A stretch of DNA of 64,000 nucleotides from Bidens hawaiensis (Eukaryota > Streptophyta > Magnoliopsida > Asterales > Asteraceae): assembly GCA_021521415.1 (NCBI GenBank), contig JAIQDT010000186.1, forward strand, positions 2,394,001-2,458,000. Direction: 5' to 3'. The translations under genes were made by a program, and so were the position numbers. The notes below the pieces were generated by a model. The model had not been told where the DNA came from. It did no database searches and worked only from the letters and a program-made list of their open reading frames with translations. Positions 23,004 to 35,215 of the stretch are shown here, in pieces (within the stretch, counting starts at the first letter, position 1; each line of letters starts with the position of its first letter).

Positions 23004-25607
23004 ATGACTTCCATAAATATTACGGAACTGGTAAAAATGGAGGTGGAAGCAGGTTCAGCTACTAAGGCACCGAAAATGCTTAAGGGAACCGATTTCGTGG
23101 CTTGGAAAGATCAGTTTGAGCAGTATGTGAAATATCAAGATGCTAAGATGTGGGTGTGCATTCAAGATGGATACATTCCACCAACGGCCTTGTTTGAGGG
23201 TCGTGATCAAATTAAGAAGTACAATAAAATGGAAGAGGAAGAAAAGAAGATGTATGAGGCTGAAAGAAAAGCTCATGCTGCGATAATAATGGCTTTTCCA
23301 CAAGAGATTCTTCACACCTTCAGAAAATATAAAACCGCCAGAGAGCTATGGGAAGCGCTTGAAAACCGATTTGAAGGTAATGTGGGGATACGTGCATCCA
23401 AGATTAAGCTACTCAAAACCCAATTCTCGGTGTTCAAGTATTTGAAGAATGAATCACTTGATGATATCATCACAAGATATTATCACCTGATGACCGAACT
23501 CAGCAATTATTCCATTGTTTACAAAGAAGAGGAGATCGTAGAAAAACTTATTGATGCTCTCCCACCAAAATGGTAAATGTACACTGTCTTGATGAGAGAA
23601 GATAAATAGTTTGCCAACATTGACTTGGAAACAGCAGTCAATAAACTACGAACTTTTGAACTTAACATGGTTCGAAAAGAGACACCAACTGATCAGGTTC
23701 AGGATCCGGGAATGTATGGTGCGAAAGTTAATTCAAGTTCAAGTTCAAAGTCAGAATCATCTGCTTACTACTCAAAGGGAGACTCGAGCGCTAACTCAAC
23801 TCATGAATGTCATGTAACTCTCAACATGGATGGTGATGTGTGTTTCGTAGTTGGTGGAACAAATGCTTCTAAACCTCAAGCAACAAAGGGTAGTTTTTCC
23901 TCAAGTGTTCCGAACAACAAATACTCTCAGATGCCCATGAGTGTTAAATCTGTTGAACAGCAGTTTGCTCTCTATGCATCTTTCATTGCTTCTTATGAAA
24001 ACTACATCAAATGAAAAATAGTTGATCCCTCAACTTTGGATGAAGACTATGATCAGATTGATGCTGATGATCTAGAAGAGATGGATCTGCAGTGGCAGAT
24101 GGCAATGATAGTAAGAAGAGTTAAAAGGTTTATGAAGAAGACTGGTAGAAAATTCGTTGGTGAAAGACCAGGTTTTGATAAGTCAAAAGTCCGGTGTTAT
24201 AACTGTCAACAGAATGGACACTTTGCTAAAGAATGCACAAATGACAGAGTAGAACGCAGTCAAAATAGGTCTACACAACAGAGTGGTGGTGTTAGTGAAA
24301 ATAAGGCTATGGTATCTAGACACAATAGCGGGTATAACTGGAATCTACAAGTTGAGGAAGACCTCGAACAGGCAAATTTGGTGAACATCAAAACTGCAGG
24401 AAGTGAGAAAGTGACTGGAGAAAATCAAGCTTACATGGCAGAAGTGAACGATCAGCTTTCTGAGGTAAGTTCTAAACTCCCTTGTACAAAATGTGAAAAT
24501 CTGTCTGAACAATTGAAAACAATAACTAATCAGTTTGTTAGTTTGGATGCTCAATTTAAAACATTAAAAGAAGATCATCATTACACTAAAACTAGAGAAA
24601 ACAGTTACTCGGTAAAAATAAAAGCTAGTGAAAAAGATATCAGAAGTCTTAAAGCCAGTCTAGCTGAAAAAATACAAGTAATTGATCTTAGCTATGAAGT
24701 GTTAGAAGAGAAAACCAAACTAATTGCTGAAAGGGATAAACAGATAGCTGATTACCAAGTGAAAGTGGTGGAACTAAACAGAAAGCTTGAGCAATTTAGA
24801 AATTCCTCTGCTATACTTGATCACCTCGTATGTGAACAACGTTCCCCAGTTAAAAGGGGAGGAATTGGATATTCTGAAGTTCCACCACCTTATAATCATA
24901 ACTAAACGTATGATCCTAGTAATCAGAAATCTGTTGATGTTGAAATTGGTCAGACAGTTCCTGTTAAGGTTACGATTAAAGATCCAGAAGTTAGTAAAAG
25001 CGAAACGAGTAAGCCTGTTTCGAATGTTAAGATTTCTGTTCCTAGTTCTGTCTCATCAAATTCGGACAAAACATCCGAGTCTAGTGAGACAAAAGAAGAG
25101 GTAGTGTTACTAAAACGTGGAGAGGACCATAAACCAACTGAAAAGAATTCTCCACTAAACCCGTATGTCCCACCATATGTTAGACAAACGGGCAGTAATG
25201 CAACCTCAACATCTAAAACAACTGTTGAGACGAAAGTTGCACACAGGAGTTGTTTCAGATGTAATCAAATAGGACACCTGATTGCTGATTGCCCTCTAGA
25301 TCAAAGATTCAGAGGTATGAGGCATCCGAAAACTGAGAATAAACCAAATCGTAATTATTATAATAGACAGAACGCAAATTTACCAATGTTCAGACATTGG
25401 ACTAAACCAAGATTTCAAAGATGTCAATCTCAGTTTTTCCCTGTTAACAACCAAACCATTGGGTATAATTCATTTAATTCACGAAGGTTTGGATGGCCCC
25501 ATAGTCAATCTACAAGAAGGTATCCTTTTAGGACTTACAAAAATCATACTAATACTAACTTTGGACAGCCAAAGTACGGGATGCCTTTTAACAGATTTAG
25601 ATTTTAA
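23004..25607 (+). pseudogene. Copia A gag region
   Basis: Starts at ATG 23004 (MTSINITELVKMEV). A capsid-like region follows with FVAWKDQFEQYV, TARELWEALENRFEG and SLDDIITRYYHL. The first CCHC knuckle, CYNCQQNGHFAKEC, lies at about 24195. A long coiled coil (24480-24810) ends GYSEVPPPYNHN, and the second knuckle, CFRCNQIGHLIADC, is at about 25255. The whole region shares one frame. It is broken only by TAA at 23574, TAG at 23607, TGA at 24012, TAA at 24903 and TAA at 25605. The last lies just before protease and might be an original gag-pol boundary; the others look like point mutations. Confidence 0.85.
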
Positions 25608-28600
25608 TCCTTTGCTTTAATCGTGCAGGAACAGTTGAACAGGGCTGTAAACAATCTATGGGTTGTGGATAGCGGCTGTTCCCGGCACATGACTGGTAAC
25701 AAGAATTTGTTACACGAATGGACACCTATTCAGGGAGGTAGAGTAAGTTTTGCTGGAGAGAGTGGTGGTAGAATTACTGGAATTGGGACAGTGACTAATG
25801 GTAAAATGAAGTTAGAAAAGGTGAATTTCGTTGAAGAGCTGAAGCATAATTTGCTAAGTGTGTCTCAGATCTGTGACAAAGATTACACTGTTCACTTTAC
25901 CAAAAATGAAGCAATTGTACTGTATCCTGGTTTCAAGATACCAGAGGCATGGATAGTGATGAAGGCTCCAAGGGAAAAGAATACATATGTAATGGACATG
26001 AGGTCGACTGAGATAGCAACAGAAGAATCATGTCTTCGGCATCGAAGAATGGGGCATATACATCTTCGAAAAATGAACTACATTGTCAAGACTGGGCTGA
26101 AGCTTGGTGTTCCCTTAAAAAATTTCAACTTTGAAGACCAATGTCTATCGTGCAAGAAGGGAAAGCAACACAAGAAATCTCATCACACCAAGAAGGTTAA
26201 TTCAATAGTCAGTACCCTAGACCTACTTCACATGGATCTCTTCGGTCCCGTGAATGTAAAAAGCCTAGGTGGAACATCATACTGCTTGGTGATAACTGAT
26301 GATTTCTCTCGATATTCTTGGGTATATTTCCTGAAGACAAAGGATGAAACGGTTCAGTTGGTAATTAACTTGATTACCAAGGTTGAGAATATTATGGGGA
26401 GAAAGGCTAAATACATCAGGAGTGACAATGGGACAGAGTTCAAAAACTATCAGATGGAGATATTCTGCTTACAGAAAGGGATAGACCACCAGTACAGCGC
26501 TCCGTATATTCCGCAACAAAATGGGGTGGCTGAGAGGAAGAACAGAACGCTAATTGAAGGAGCCAGAACCATGCTGGCTGATTCTAAACTTCCTGTGATG
26601 TTCTGGGCTGAAGCTGTTGCAACAGCCTGTTATATCCTTAATCGAGTTTTAACTGTTAAAAGATTGAATAAAACATGTTATGAACTTATGCATGGTAGAA
26701 AGCCTAACTTGAATGGTCTTGAACCATTCGGGTCCCCGTGTTCGATATTAAAGACAAACTCAAAATTTGGTGAGATAGCCGACGAAGGTATTTTAGTCGG
26801 ATATGTTGTTGGGACACCCAACAGACGAGTCTTTAATGTATCGACCAGCAAGGTTGAGGTGGTGTGTAACACTGACATCACAAGTTACAAATCACCAAAA
26901 CCAAGCACGGGACCCGCTGGGGCTTTCGATTATGATAAGCTTTTTAAATCTTTTAATTTGCCTTACTTGGATTGTGCAGAAGTTGATGAGAGAATAGCTA
27001 CGAAGATTCTTTATGATGAGGAAGAAAATTTTGTGCAACGACCGCAGTACGATGAATGTCAACCTTCCTCGTCAACTGCTATCGACACTCCTGCTGCCTC
27101 TACTGAAGACGAATTCTTCAATCCTTTTCACTCTCAGCAACAATCACCCATTGATGAACTATCTTCGAACCTGGAAGACAATCTGCAAGTCAGTTCGGTG
27201 TCGACTACAGGAGTTCATAAATATCACCCTTTGGAGAACGTGATAGGTGATCTGTCTGATGGTGTACAAACAAGACGAAGCTTGAATGAGGACACCTGTG
27301 TTTACGCAAGTATCAAAGAAACAGGTATCATTAACGAGTGCTTGTACACCTGTTTCATTAGCCAGATAGAACCAAAGAACTATCAAATGGCTCTAAAAGA
27401 CAGCTCGTGGGTCGAAGCCATGCAAGAAGAGTTAGCCCAATTCGATAAGATGAAGGTTTGGAAATTGGTTGCAAAACCGAAAAATGTGCATGCGATTGGC
27501 ACAAAATGGGTTTTCAAATGCAAGAGAGATGAAAAAGGGATAATTATCAGAAACAAGGCAAGGCTGGTTGTAAAAGGTTTTAATCAGCAAGAAGGGATCG
27601 ACTACAATGAAGTGTTTGCTCCTGTGGCGAGATTGGAAGCGATTCGTTTGTTTTTGGCATTTGCTGCACACAAGGAGATGAAGGTGTTCCAGTTAGACGT
27701 GAAAAGTGCGTTTCTTAACGGTAAAGTCGATGAGGTTGTGTACGTTGAGCAACCTCCGGGTTTTCCTGACCCATACTTTCCTGATCACGTGTACAAGCTA
27801 AGTAAAGCGCTATATGGGCTACATCAGGCCCCTCGTGCCTGGTATGCAACTTTATCCGATTATTTGCTTGAGAATGAGTTTGAAAGGGGAAAGATCGATA
27901 GCACACTGTTCGTGAAGAGAAAAGGAAGAGACCTTCTTCTGGTTCAAGTCTACGTGGACGACATCATCTTTGCTGCGTCAAAAGTCGCCATGTGTCAGGA
28001 GTTTGAAGCCGTCATGAAAAAGAGGTTTGAAATGAGTGCTATGGGTGAACTAACTTTCTTTTTAGGATTGCAGGTTGATCAGAAGAAAGATGGGATGTTC
28101 ATTCATCAGACTAAATATGTCCAAGACGTTCTCAAGCGCTTCAAGATGGAGGACAACACTCCATTTGATACTCCAGTTTGCGTCAACCATAAATTGGGTG
28201 CTGATTCAGACAGTGATTCAGACGTGGACCCCACCCAATATCGGGCAATAATAGGTTCTTTAATGTATTTAACTGCATCTAGACCTGATATTATGTTTGC
28301 AGTTTGTCTTTGTGCTCATTTTCAGGCAAACCCAAAGGAATCTCACATGAAAGGTGTGAAGAGGATATTGCGTTATCTCAAAGGCAAGCCTAAGCTAGGG
28401 TTGTGGTACACGAAAGGGGGAGACTTGTAGTTAGTCGCCTACACGGATTATGATTATGGAGGATGCAATCAGAATCGGAAGTCGACAACAGGTGGATGTC
28501 AGTTTCTTGGAGGCAGATTAGTGTCATGGCAGTGCAAGAAGCAGACCTCAGTCGCCATTTCTACCTGTGAAGCAGAATACATGGCAGCATCGAACTGCTG

Positions 28601-28898
28601 CTCCCAGGTTCTTTGGATACAACAGCAATTGCGCGATTACGGTCTGAATTTCACTCATACTCCTATTTGCATAGATAACACTGCTGCTATCTCAGTAACT
28701 AACAATCCCATAAAGCATAGCAAAACTAAACACATTGACATCCGTCATCATTTTATACGGGATTGTGTTGAGAAGAAATTGATAGTGCTCGAAAAGGTTG
28801 ATTCGTTAGATAATTTCGCTGATTTGTTTACTAAAGCGTTTGACAAAACTCGTTTTCAAAACCTTGTTGAGCTAAATGGGATGATCAATCCCGAGTAA
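25608..28898 (+). pseudogene. Copia A pol: protease, integrase, reverse transcriptase, RNase H
   Basis: About 1090 codons in the same frame as gag. Protease is marked by [14 protein letters not shown] (25655-25700). The GAG-pre-integrase/zinc region follows ([24 protein letters not shown]). The integrase core has [20 protein letters not shown] and [16 protein letters not shown]. The reverse transcriptase runs from WVEAMQEEL to the catalytic [12 protein letters not shown] (about 27950-27985). RNase H has STCEAEYMAA and KHIDIRHHFIRD, ending GMINPE. One TAG at 28428-28430, probably from CAG (GDLQLVAYTD expected), cuts RNase H from the rest. All catalytic boxes I can see are intact, so the damage is small. 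Confidence 0.93.
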
Positions 28899-31035
28899 CC
28901 GTATTTTTCGTTTTTACTTTCAAAAAAAAAACGTCACTATCGCTTAGAATTATGTCGGTTGCTTCAGTTTGAAGGACATATCTTCGAGTATGTTTGGTCC
29001 TCATTTCTACCTGTATAGTATGAGGATAGCCATTAACCAGATGACTGAAAGTGACCGGGGCGGTTTATGATGTGTTTTTATTCTTTCGCTGAAAATTAGT
29101 CGTTCATAATTAGTTAGAAGGACACATACTCGTATGTGGTCGGTCCAGCTGATCCATTGGATCTTCAGGATAGCCGTTTACCTGAAGACTTCGACTTGAT
29201 CGGGGCGATAGAAGTTAAAAATATTTTTAAAAGGGGAGATGAAATAATTTTTCAAGTCTACTACTTCGTAAGAAGTTTCTTTACTATGTTTAAAAGAAAA
29301 TTGATCCAACCTTGGAAAGTGATAGATAAACTAATTCTGTGTACTTAACTAGTGAAGTTATTAGGCCTAAAAGACTTTAGAACAGTCATTGTATGTCATG
29401 GTAGCTTTTTATGGTGCGTAAAAGTAGAAGTGATACTAACTAAATCTCCTAGATCTTACGTGGAAACTCCTTAAGAGTTGTGCATGTCTCCATATATATC
29501 TTTCCGAATGATAGGCAGAAAAGTGATTACCCAGTCATACACGAGCCCGTGAGTGTTCTGATTCCCGAGAAGATGGTTTGTCAAGAAACTGCAGTGATCC
29601 AGATTCGGGACTTGCAGTAGTTTACTTGAAGCTGTGTAAATCTTATTATTTAAAAAAAATAAAAATATAAAAAAATAAAAAAAATAATAAAAAAATAAAA
29701 ATAAAAAATTTTAAGCCTTCTAAAGCTTATAATGTAATACTTATCAATCATGAGGCAAGAAAGAGAACGGGAAGAAGAGTCTAAAGATCGAAGAGTACTT
29801 ACTATTTATTCAGACACTACGGGTCGAGGTCAACTCGGGGTGACTTGGGGAAAGCCAAATAAGCTTTGAGAATAGATAGGAGGCATCACAATCTCTGATG
29901 TGTTGCCCATTTAAGTTTTGAGATTAATTGAACCTAATCCGTATCACAGAAGCGATGAAAACCATACTAAGTTTGTTTACCTGCTTACAACCTGTTTCGT
30001 TATGTCATAATACAGCTGAACATGGATCTGTGTGACAGTCACTTAATTAGTATGATTCCTGTTCGGATCTTTTCTAAAACGTGGTAGTCCCTGTCGAGAC
30101 TGAAATTTGATCCCGTGTACTTTATTTCTAAAATTTATTCTACTTATGTCGTTTTATGATTTTATACCTGGTTACTTGGTTCTTGATCGGATCAGTTAAC
30201 TCTTTAAAGCAAGTTTTAAAAGTTAGTGGCATAACGTCCTAATTATAAGGGTCTGTTATGTAACTTTGTTATAAAGCAAAGTTAATAAAACAGGCGAAGT
30301 TAAGGGGTAAGCGAAGTTAGCCCCAACTTCGCCTGTTCATCTTTGACCCTATATAAAGAAAATCTTGGTCAAACCCTTTATACTTTTTCAAAAACCAGCG
30401 AACTTAACAAATAATCTCTCTGCGAAGTTAATTCTCGACACACAACTCGTTGTTTTATCTCAGTTTTAATCCGATATAAAGGTGTGTAGGTGTTGTGTAG
30501 ATGATAATCTATGTCCATTGCATTAATAAGAGGTTGTTTTGGTCCGATACCTGACCCCGTTCATTCGAAACCTCAACACCCTCTTTTCAAACATGTTATA
30601 ACGTGGTCGTAATCAACTTGATCGTCTAGATCGTCTTAAAAACATGTTTTATAGAGTCTTCAATCTCCAAATTCACCACCTACACGTCGTTTGGCCGTCT
30701 AATCTGTTGCCGCTTCAGATTCAGGCGAAGTTGCAGTTTAGGCGAAGTTATCCTTAACTTCGCCTAACGCTTAACTTCGTCTGTTGATTTAATTGTTTAA
30801 CAGAATAAGAGGCGAAGTTGTGGTTAGGCGAAGTTATCATCAACTTCGCCTAGCCCTTAACTTATTTTTAATTAACTGTTATCAGGCGAAGTTAAAGTTA
30901 AGGCGAAGTTGTTTCCAACTTCGCCCCACCCCTAACTTCGCCTATACGGTATAAATCATAACTTCACTCATGGTCATAGGCGAAGTTGTGATTTGCTTCG
31001 ACGTTTCTCTAACTTAGACTGTTTTTGTTGCAGAA
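28899..31035 (+). other. Copia A spacer between pol and aORF
   Basis: 2.1 kb without a convincing gene. A segment containing GAAGGACATA and a downstream GGTCC occurs twice (about 28970-29065 and 29118-29205). An A-rich tract lies at 29650-29710. From 30285 onward GCGAAGTT and AACTTCGC recur about twenty times, densest at 30720-30995, just before the aORF ATG. A TATATAAAG box lies at 30350. The layout resembles a second promoter plus leader for the aORF. Confidence 0.6.
30350..30358 (+). promoter_or_regulatory. Putative internal TATA box upstream of aORF
   Basis: TATATAAAG in CCCTATATAAAGAAAA, the best TATA match I noticed in the Copia A spacer. It is preceded and followed by the same GCGAAGTT words that fill the LTR and gag leader. 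It lies about 690 bases before the aORF ATG. The promoter call is an inference from sequence only. Confidence 0.4.
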
Positions 31036-34000
31036 ATGGCAGCTGTAGCTGGAGCAGGTGGTGCAGGTGGTGATGAAGGTGGAGACAACAACCGACAGTT
31101 TTTCCCGGGGCATAACATGTACATAACTTTGGACCCGGATGTGAGCGGTGTTGATGATTTCCGCGAAATCATCACGTTTCTTATCCGCTCGCGTATCTTC
31201 CACGCTATTACTACAACACTGCCTATCTCTTTGCCAAACATAGAGGATTTCTGGCAGACAGTGGAATATGATTGTCGAGTCGATCCCCCAGTTATGCGTG
31301 CAACGGTTAACAATCAGGTAGTGCAGTTCTCGTCTGAGCATATCAGGGTGGCTTTACAGTTTGGGGATGAAACGAGAAATGACCCTACCGACTTCGTGGC
31401 TCCATTCAGATATGGTGCTTTTCTGAGAATGGGCTATTCTGGTCCTTTGAGGGATACTCAGAGACGCAAGGGGTTTTTATTAGACCAATGGCGCTTTCTC
31501 ATGCACTTGATGATCGTGTGTATGTCGGGGAGAAAGGCTGGTACAGATGGAATGGGTGCGACGATGTAGTCGGCGATGACTACACTTACTTACAATAAGC
31601 GTTATAGCTTTAGTCAGATGGTGTTCTACGAGATAGACCGTCAAAGACGAGCGGTGGCGCGTGAGAGATTCCTGTTGTATCCAAGATTCCTTCAAATGAT
31701 CTTGAATCACGTTGCTCCCACGTTACCTCAGCGCCGCCCGATTAGATATGTGGAGAGTGTAAGTAAGAGAATCTTCGCTCAGTGTAGATCATCAAGTGCA
31801 AGAAGTAAGCCTGAGCTCCGTCCTCGACATACTCCATTGTTTGGGTACTTGATCAATCCCGAGTATGTTGCAGCTCGCGGGGACGAGTTTCGGGATCCGG
31901 CACCACAACAGGCTGGAGCACCTCAACCACCACCTGAGGTACAACAAGCTTTACCTGCTGCTCCTGTTGTGGCACCGGAGGAAAATGTAGACCTTGAAGC
32001 TGCTTTTGGCGGCCAAGGTTTCTTCGATATGGAACGTGTTGATCCAGAGGAAGAGGTGCAAGTCTCGGTTGCACGGGTTACTAGTGTGGATATGGCTATG
32101 ACAGCTACGACGGAGACTGATTCTGACTCTTCAAATGATGATGTGAATGAAGCAAGACAGATTCTGATTACTCAAGAAAGAATTCACGGGAAGAGGAAGA
32201 GAGACACCGATGACAGTGATTCGGATTTTGAGGAAGATTTACATCGGTTGGTTCGAAGATCGAGAAGAGAAAGAGTGAGTGCAGGTTCGGGAGCTGGTGA
32301 GAGCTCAAGGGTGGTTCGTTTCACTCCACCCGCACTGTCTGGTATGACTATGGTCCCTTCATCACTGCCAGTTACCGGGTTAAGCGCCGCGGATGTTATC
32401 GTGGTGACTACCTCATCTTCCTTCGGCATCCCACCCACTACATTTCAGCTCCAGGCTCCGGAGATTGTGTCCTTGCCCCCTCCAACTCTTACTCCATCGG
32501 AGGTCGTTGCAAGGTTTGGTGAGTCGACAGTTGTTGCCACTGCAGGGTTGTCGGTTACGATACCACCTACGGTTACGTTTCCACCTGTTTCTGAGGTGCC
32601 AGTTACATTGGGAATCCCTCCTCCGTACGCTCAAGACATATCACATATGAGGTTTGACTTCGATGCAACCTTATCCGACTCGGAAAGAATAGCAGCGCTT
32701 GAAAGGGTCGTGGCAGAACAATCAAGAGTAAATCTTATCCAGACTCATGCTATTCAGCGCCTCGTTGCGGAGAATCAAATTCAGTCGTCCCTCCTGATCG
32801 AGCATGGTAAAATATTTGATGCCTTGAAACAGTTCTTGGCATCTCAGGGGGAGACGAGCTGTAAGGGTGACGAGCTGAGGACAAAAAAGAGCAACGATCG
32901 AGACGATGATCCCAATGCATCGAAAGGTGCAGGTGGTGAGTTGCCAAGAACTGAACAAGCTCTTGGGACTTCCACATCTCAGGGGGAGTCAACGAGTGCA
33001 GCTGGCGGTTCAGGGGGTGATGATGTGGTGGTTGTGGATGCTGAGGAGGTGTTAGATGATGACGTTATGTGTGATGATGATGTGTTACCAATGGAAGAGA
33101 TTGAGAAGATAGGGGCTGATATCGTGATTGACGATGAAGTGGAAGAAGGAGAGATTGTGGAGGATAACGTTGAACATGAAATTCCAGAAGTTGAAAAGTC
33201 AGATTTGGGTTAAAATACGGAATGTGATGAGACTGAATGGGAGGAGCAGCCAAGATGGAAAGAAGGCTACGCTCAGTGGTTCGTAAAGACTAAGAAACTG
33301 GCGGTCCCTACTATGTTCAAGAAAAGCTACAACATCAAAGGTTATGCTGAAGCGAAAAAGGGGATTATTTGCTGGTTATATGATGAGCAGTTGAGGCTCT
33401 TTGTGATTAAACGGTATGATGGGGTTCAGTATTTCAAGAGGTTGTTGAGATCGTTGAATACGTTGCCTGAGTGTGAAGTGAAGGACTTAGCCAGGTTGGG
33501 GTTGATAAACAGGAGTGATGATAACATGGCTAGGATCATTGGAAAGATAGTCTGGAAGGAAAGCATAAAGGAGAAAAAGTTCGAGCTGTTGAAACCGCAG
33601 AAAGGAAAGCTCGTTGAAGACAGAGACAGAGGAATGAGAGCAGATGGCAAGCCTTTGATGATAATGAAGTATAAGCCGATCCGGTGCTTAAAAGAAGTGC
33701 CGATGAAACAAATGCCCAAGGATGTGCTCAAAGATCTGAAATGGTGGTACGTTGATAGTGAAACAGCTGAAGCAGTAATGGAGGATGAAGATGAACAAGA
33801 GCTGATGAGAGTATATGATCCTATGCATTTAGTGAATTTGTCTCAAGCTGATCTGCAGGTGCTGAACGAGAAAAAGATATTTTACATTCCTGCCTGGAAA
33901 GAAGAAGCAAAGAAATATCAAAGAGTTGTTTCAGTTTGTGTACGAGAAGGCGTTCATGCTTGAAGATGGAAGATACAAGATTTTTGGGATTACGAGACAC

Positions 34001-34080
34001 GTGTTTGAAGATAGAGATATGAAGCTACTGTCAAGGGGGAGTCTGTTGGTGCATGATGTCTGTAGTTAAGTATCTAGTGT
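31036..34080 (+). pseudogene. Copia A additional ORF (aORF), nearly intact
   Basis: About 1000 codons from ATG 31036 (MAAVAGAGGAGG). The frame is interrupted by TAG at 31567 and TAA at 33211. A one-base shift near 33930 follows, after which the frame reads on as YEKAFMLEDGRYKIFG to SRGSL across the polypurine tract and LTR start. In order: an N-terminal block (residues about 30-110) with IEDFWQTV and VVQFSSEHIRVAL; a block at 205-260 with FLLYPRFLQM and KRIFAQ; an acidic, Ser/Pro-rich middle; a coiled coil at about 545-605; an acidic stretch near 660-730; a basic C-terminal region from about 758 (GIICWLYDE, VKDLARLGLINRS). No signal peptide, membrane helix or enzyme motif is seen, so it is not obviously envelope-like. 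Its role is unknown. Confidence 0.8.
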
Positions 34081-34444
34081 CTGTAATCGAGTTAGTATGT
34101 TTTGTATTTATGATTAAGCGAAGTTGTCTCACAAGTTCGCCTGATATAGGCGAACTTGTGGAACAAGCGAAGTTAGTGACAACTTCGCCTAGCATGTTAG
34201 GCGAAGTTGTCGAATGATATAAGTGTTAGGTTACGGCTTGTTTGTAATGAGTTATTTAGTTCGTGTAATCGGTGATTGATACATCACGTGTTATTAGTTG
34301 CAATACAATGTGTTCTTTGTTTATTGTAATGTGTGTTTGCTTGTGTTTAACGTATATCGTTTCTACACTCGTATCGTCTTACGTAGGGATTCCACACCTA
34401 CGTAGAACGAGGTATTTCCATGTAGATCCGGCTGGGAACCTACA
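34044..34444 (+). repeat. 3' LTR of Copia A
   Basis: Starts TGTTGGTGCATG, preceded by the purine tract AAGGGGGAG (34033-34041), and ends ACCTACA. It is 401 bases with nine differences from the 5' copy. Confidence 0.95.
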
Positions 34445-34460
34445 AAAGAGAATTCCGCCC

Positions 34461-34680
34461 TATAACCTTCGTAGATAATATTAGGGTTCGCAACCCTGTA
34501 ACCGTCGCATATATTATTAGGGTATGCAACCATGTAACCTTCGCATATATTATTAGGGTATGCAACCCCAGTAACCTTCACATATATTATTAGGGTATGC
34601 AACCATGTATCCTTCGCATATATTATTAGGGTATGCAACCCCGTAACCTTCGCATATATTATTAGGGTATGCAACCCTTT
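34461..34680 (-). repeat. Tandem repeat of about 35 bp in the solo LTR
   Basis: Six imperfect units each contain ATATTATTAGGGTATGCAACC or a close variant after a TAACCTTCG-like start. The array lies in the solo LTR just right of the Copia A insertion. Unit length varies by a few bases. No unique spacers are present, so it is not a CRISPR-like array. Confidence 0.85.
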
Positions 34681-35109
34681 GAGCATACCTCCATACAACC
34701 ATACATTATCTTCTTTATAAGTATAAATTTATATACATTCACATATACACTTAATCACTTCCATAACCTTCATATATCATTCGTAAAACAATAACATATT
34801 GCACTATTACCTGGCGATACATGCAATATCCGAAGATCGTTCATGTACCGTCAAGCATTCATACATACATAAAATCATAGAAGGCATACACTTACCACTT
34901 AAGGTAAGTGTATTAACTGATTACATCGAATATGCACGCAGCCCCGAAAACATAACAAGGAGATGGGGCTAGAAACTCACCTGAATTCGGTTCCTCTCAG
35001 AGTTAATGGTAACTCCTTTCTTTAACTGGCCATGACTAACTGTATAACGATTACACATATCAATCAACTATTACTATCCATATCGTATTTCTAGTTTAAT
35101 GAAATCCCT

Positions 35110-35215
35110 AAATGAACCGGGGTCCGGGGGCAGCGCCCCCTGGAAGCGCGGTTCTAGGGGCGGAAGCCCCTAGCGGGGTCCAAAGGGCAGAGCTCCTGGC
35201 TGGGGTCGAGCTTAA
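35110..35215 (-). repeat. GC-rich island in the solo LTR
   Basis: A roughly 100-base GC-rich block in AT-rich surroundings, built from inverted CCCCTAG / CTAGGGG and AGCGCCCC units able to form strong stems. The homologous block, in reverse orientation, is at 54373-54463. It therefore belongs to this LTR family and is not a host CpG island. Confidence 0.7.

Larger units (their letters stand above)
22112..34444 (+). mobile_element. Complete Copia element A (SIRE/Maximus-like) with aORF
   Basis: 12,333 bases with 401-base LTRs (22112-22512 and 34044-34444), a primer binding site, gag-pol in one frame, a 2.1-kb spacer and an additional ORF. It is flanked by AAAGA at 22107-22111 and 34445-34449. 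The LTRs differ at nine positions (about 2.2 percent), older than G1 but still recent. Gag-pol is interrupted only by single stop codons; aORF has two stops and one frameshift near its end. The long spacer and a third ORF between pol and the 3' LTR resemble SIRE-type Copias. It is not competent as it stands. Confidence 0.95.

Noticed and set aside
31036..34080. Retroviral-type envelope gene
   Set aside because: The position would fit, but no signal peptide, fusion peptide or membrane helix is visible; acidic and coiled-coil segments dominate.
34461..34680. CRISPR-like array of regular repeats
   Set aside because: The units are contiguous without unique spacers, lie inside a plant LTR and vary in length.
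35110..35215. Host CpG island or promoter
   Set aside because: The same block occurs at 54373-54463 in another copy of the LTR family, so it is element sequence.
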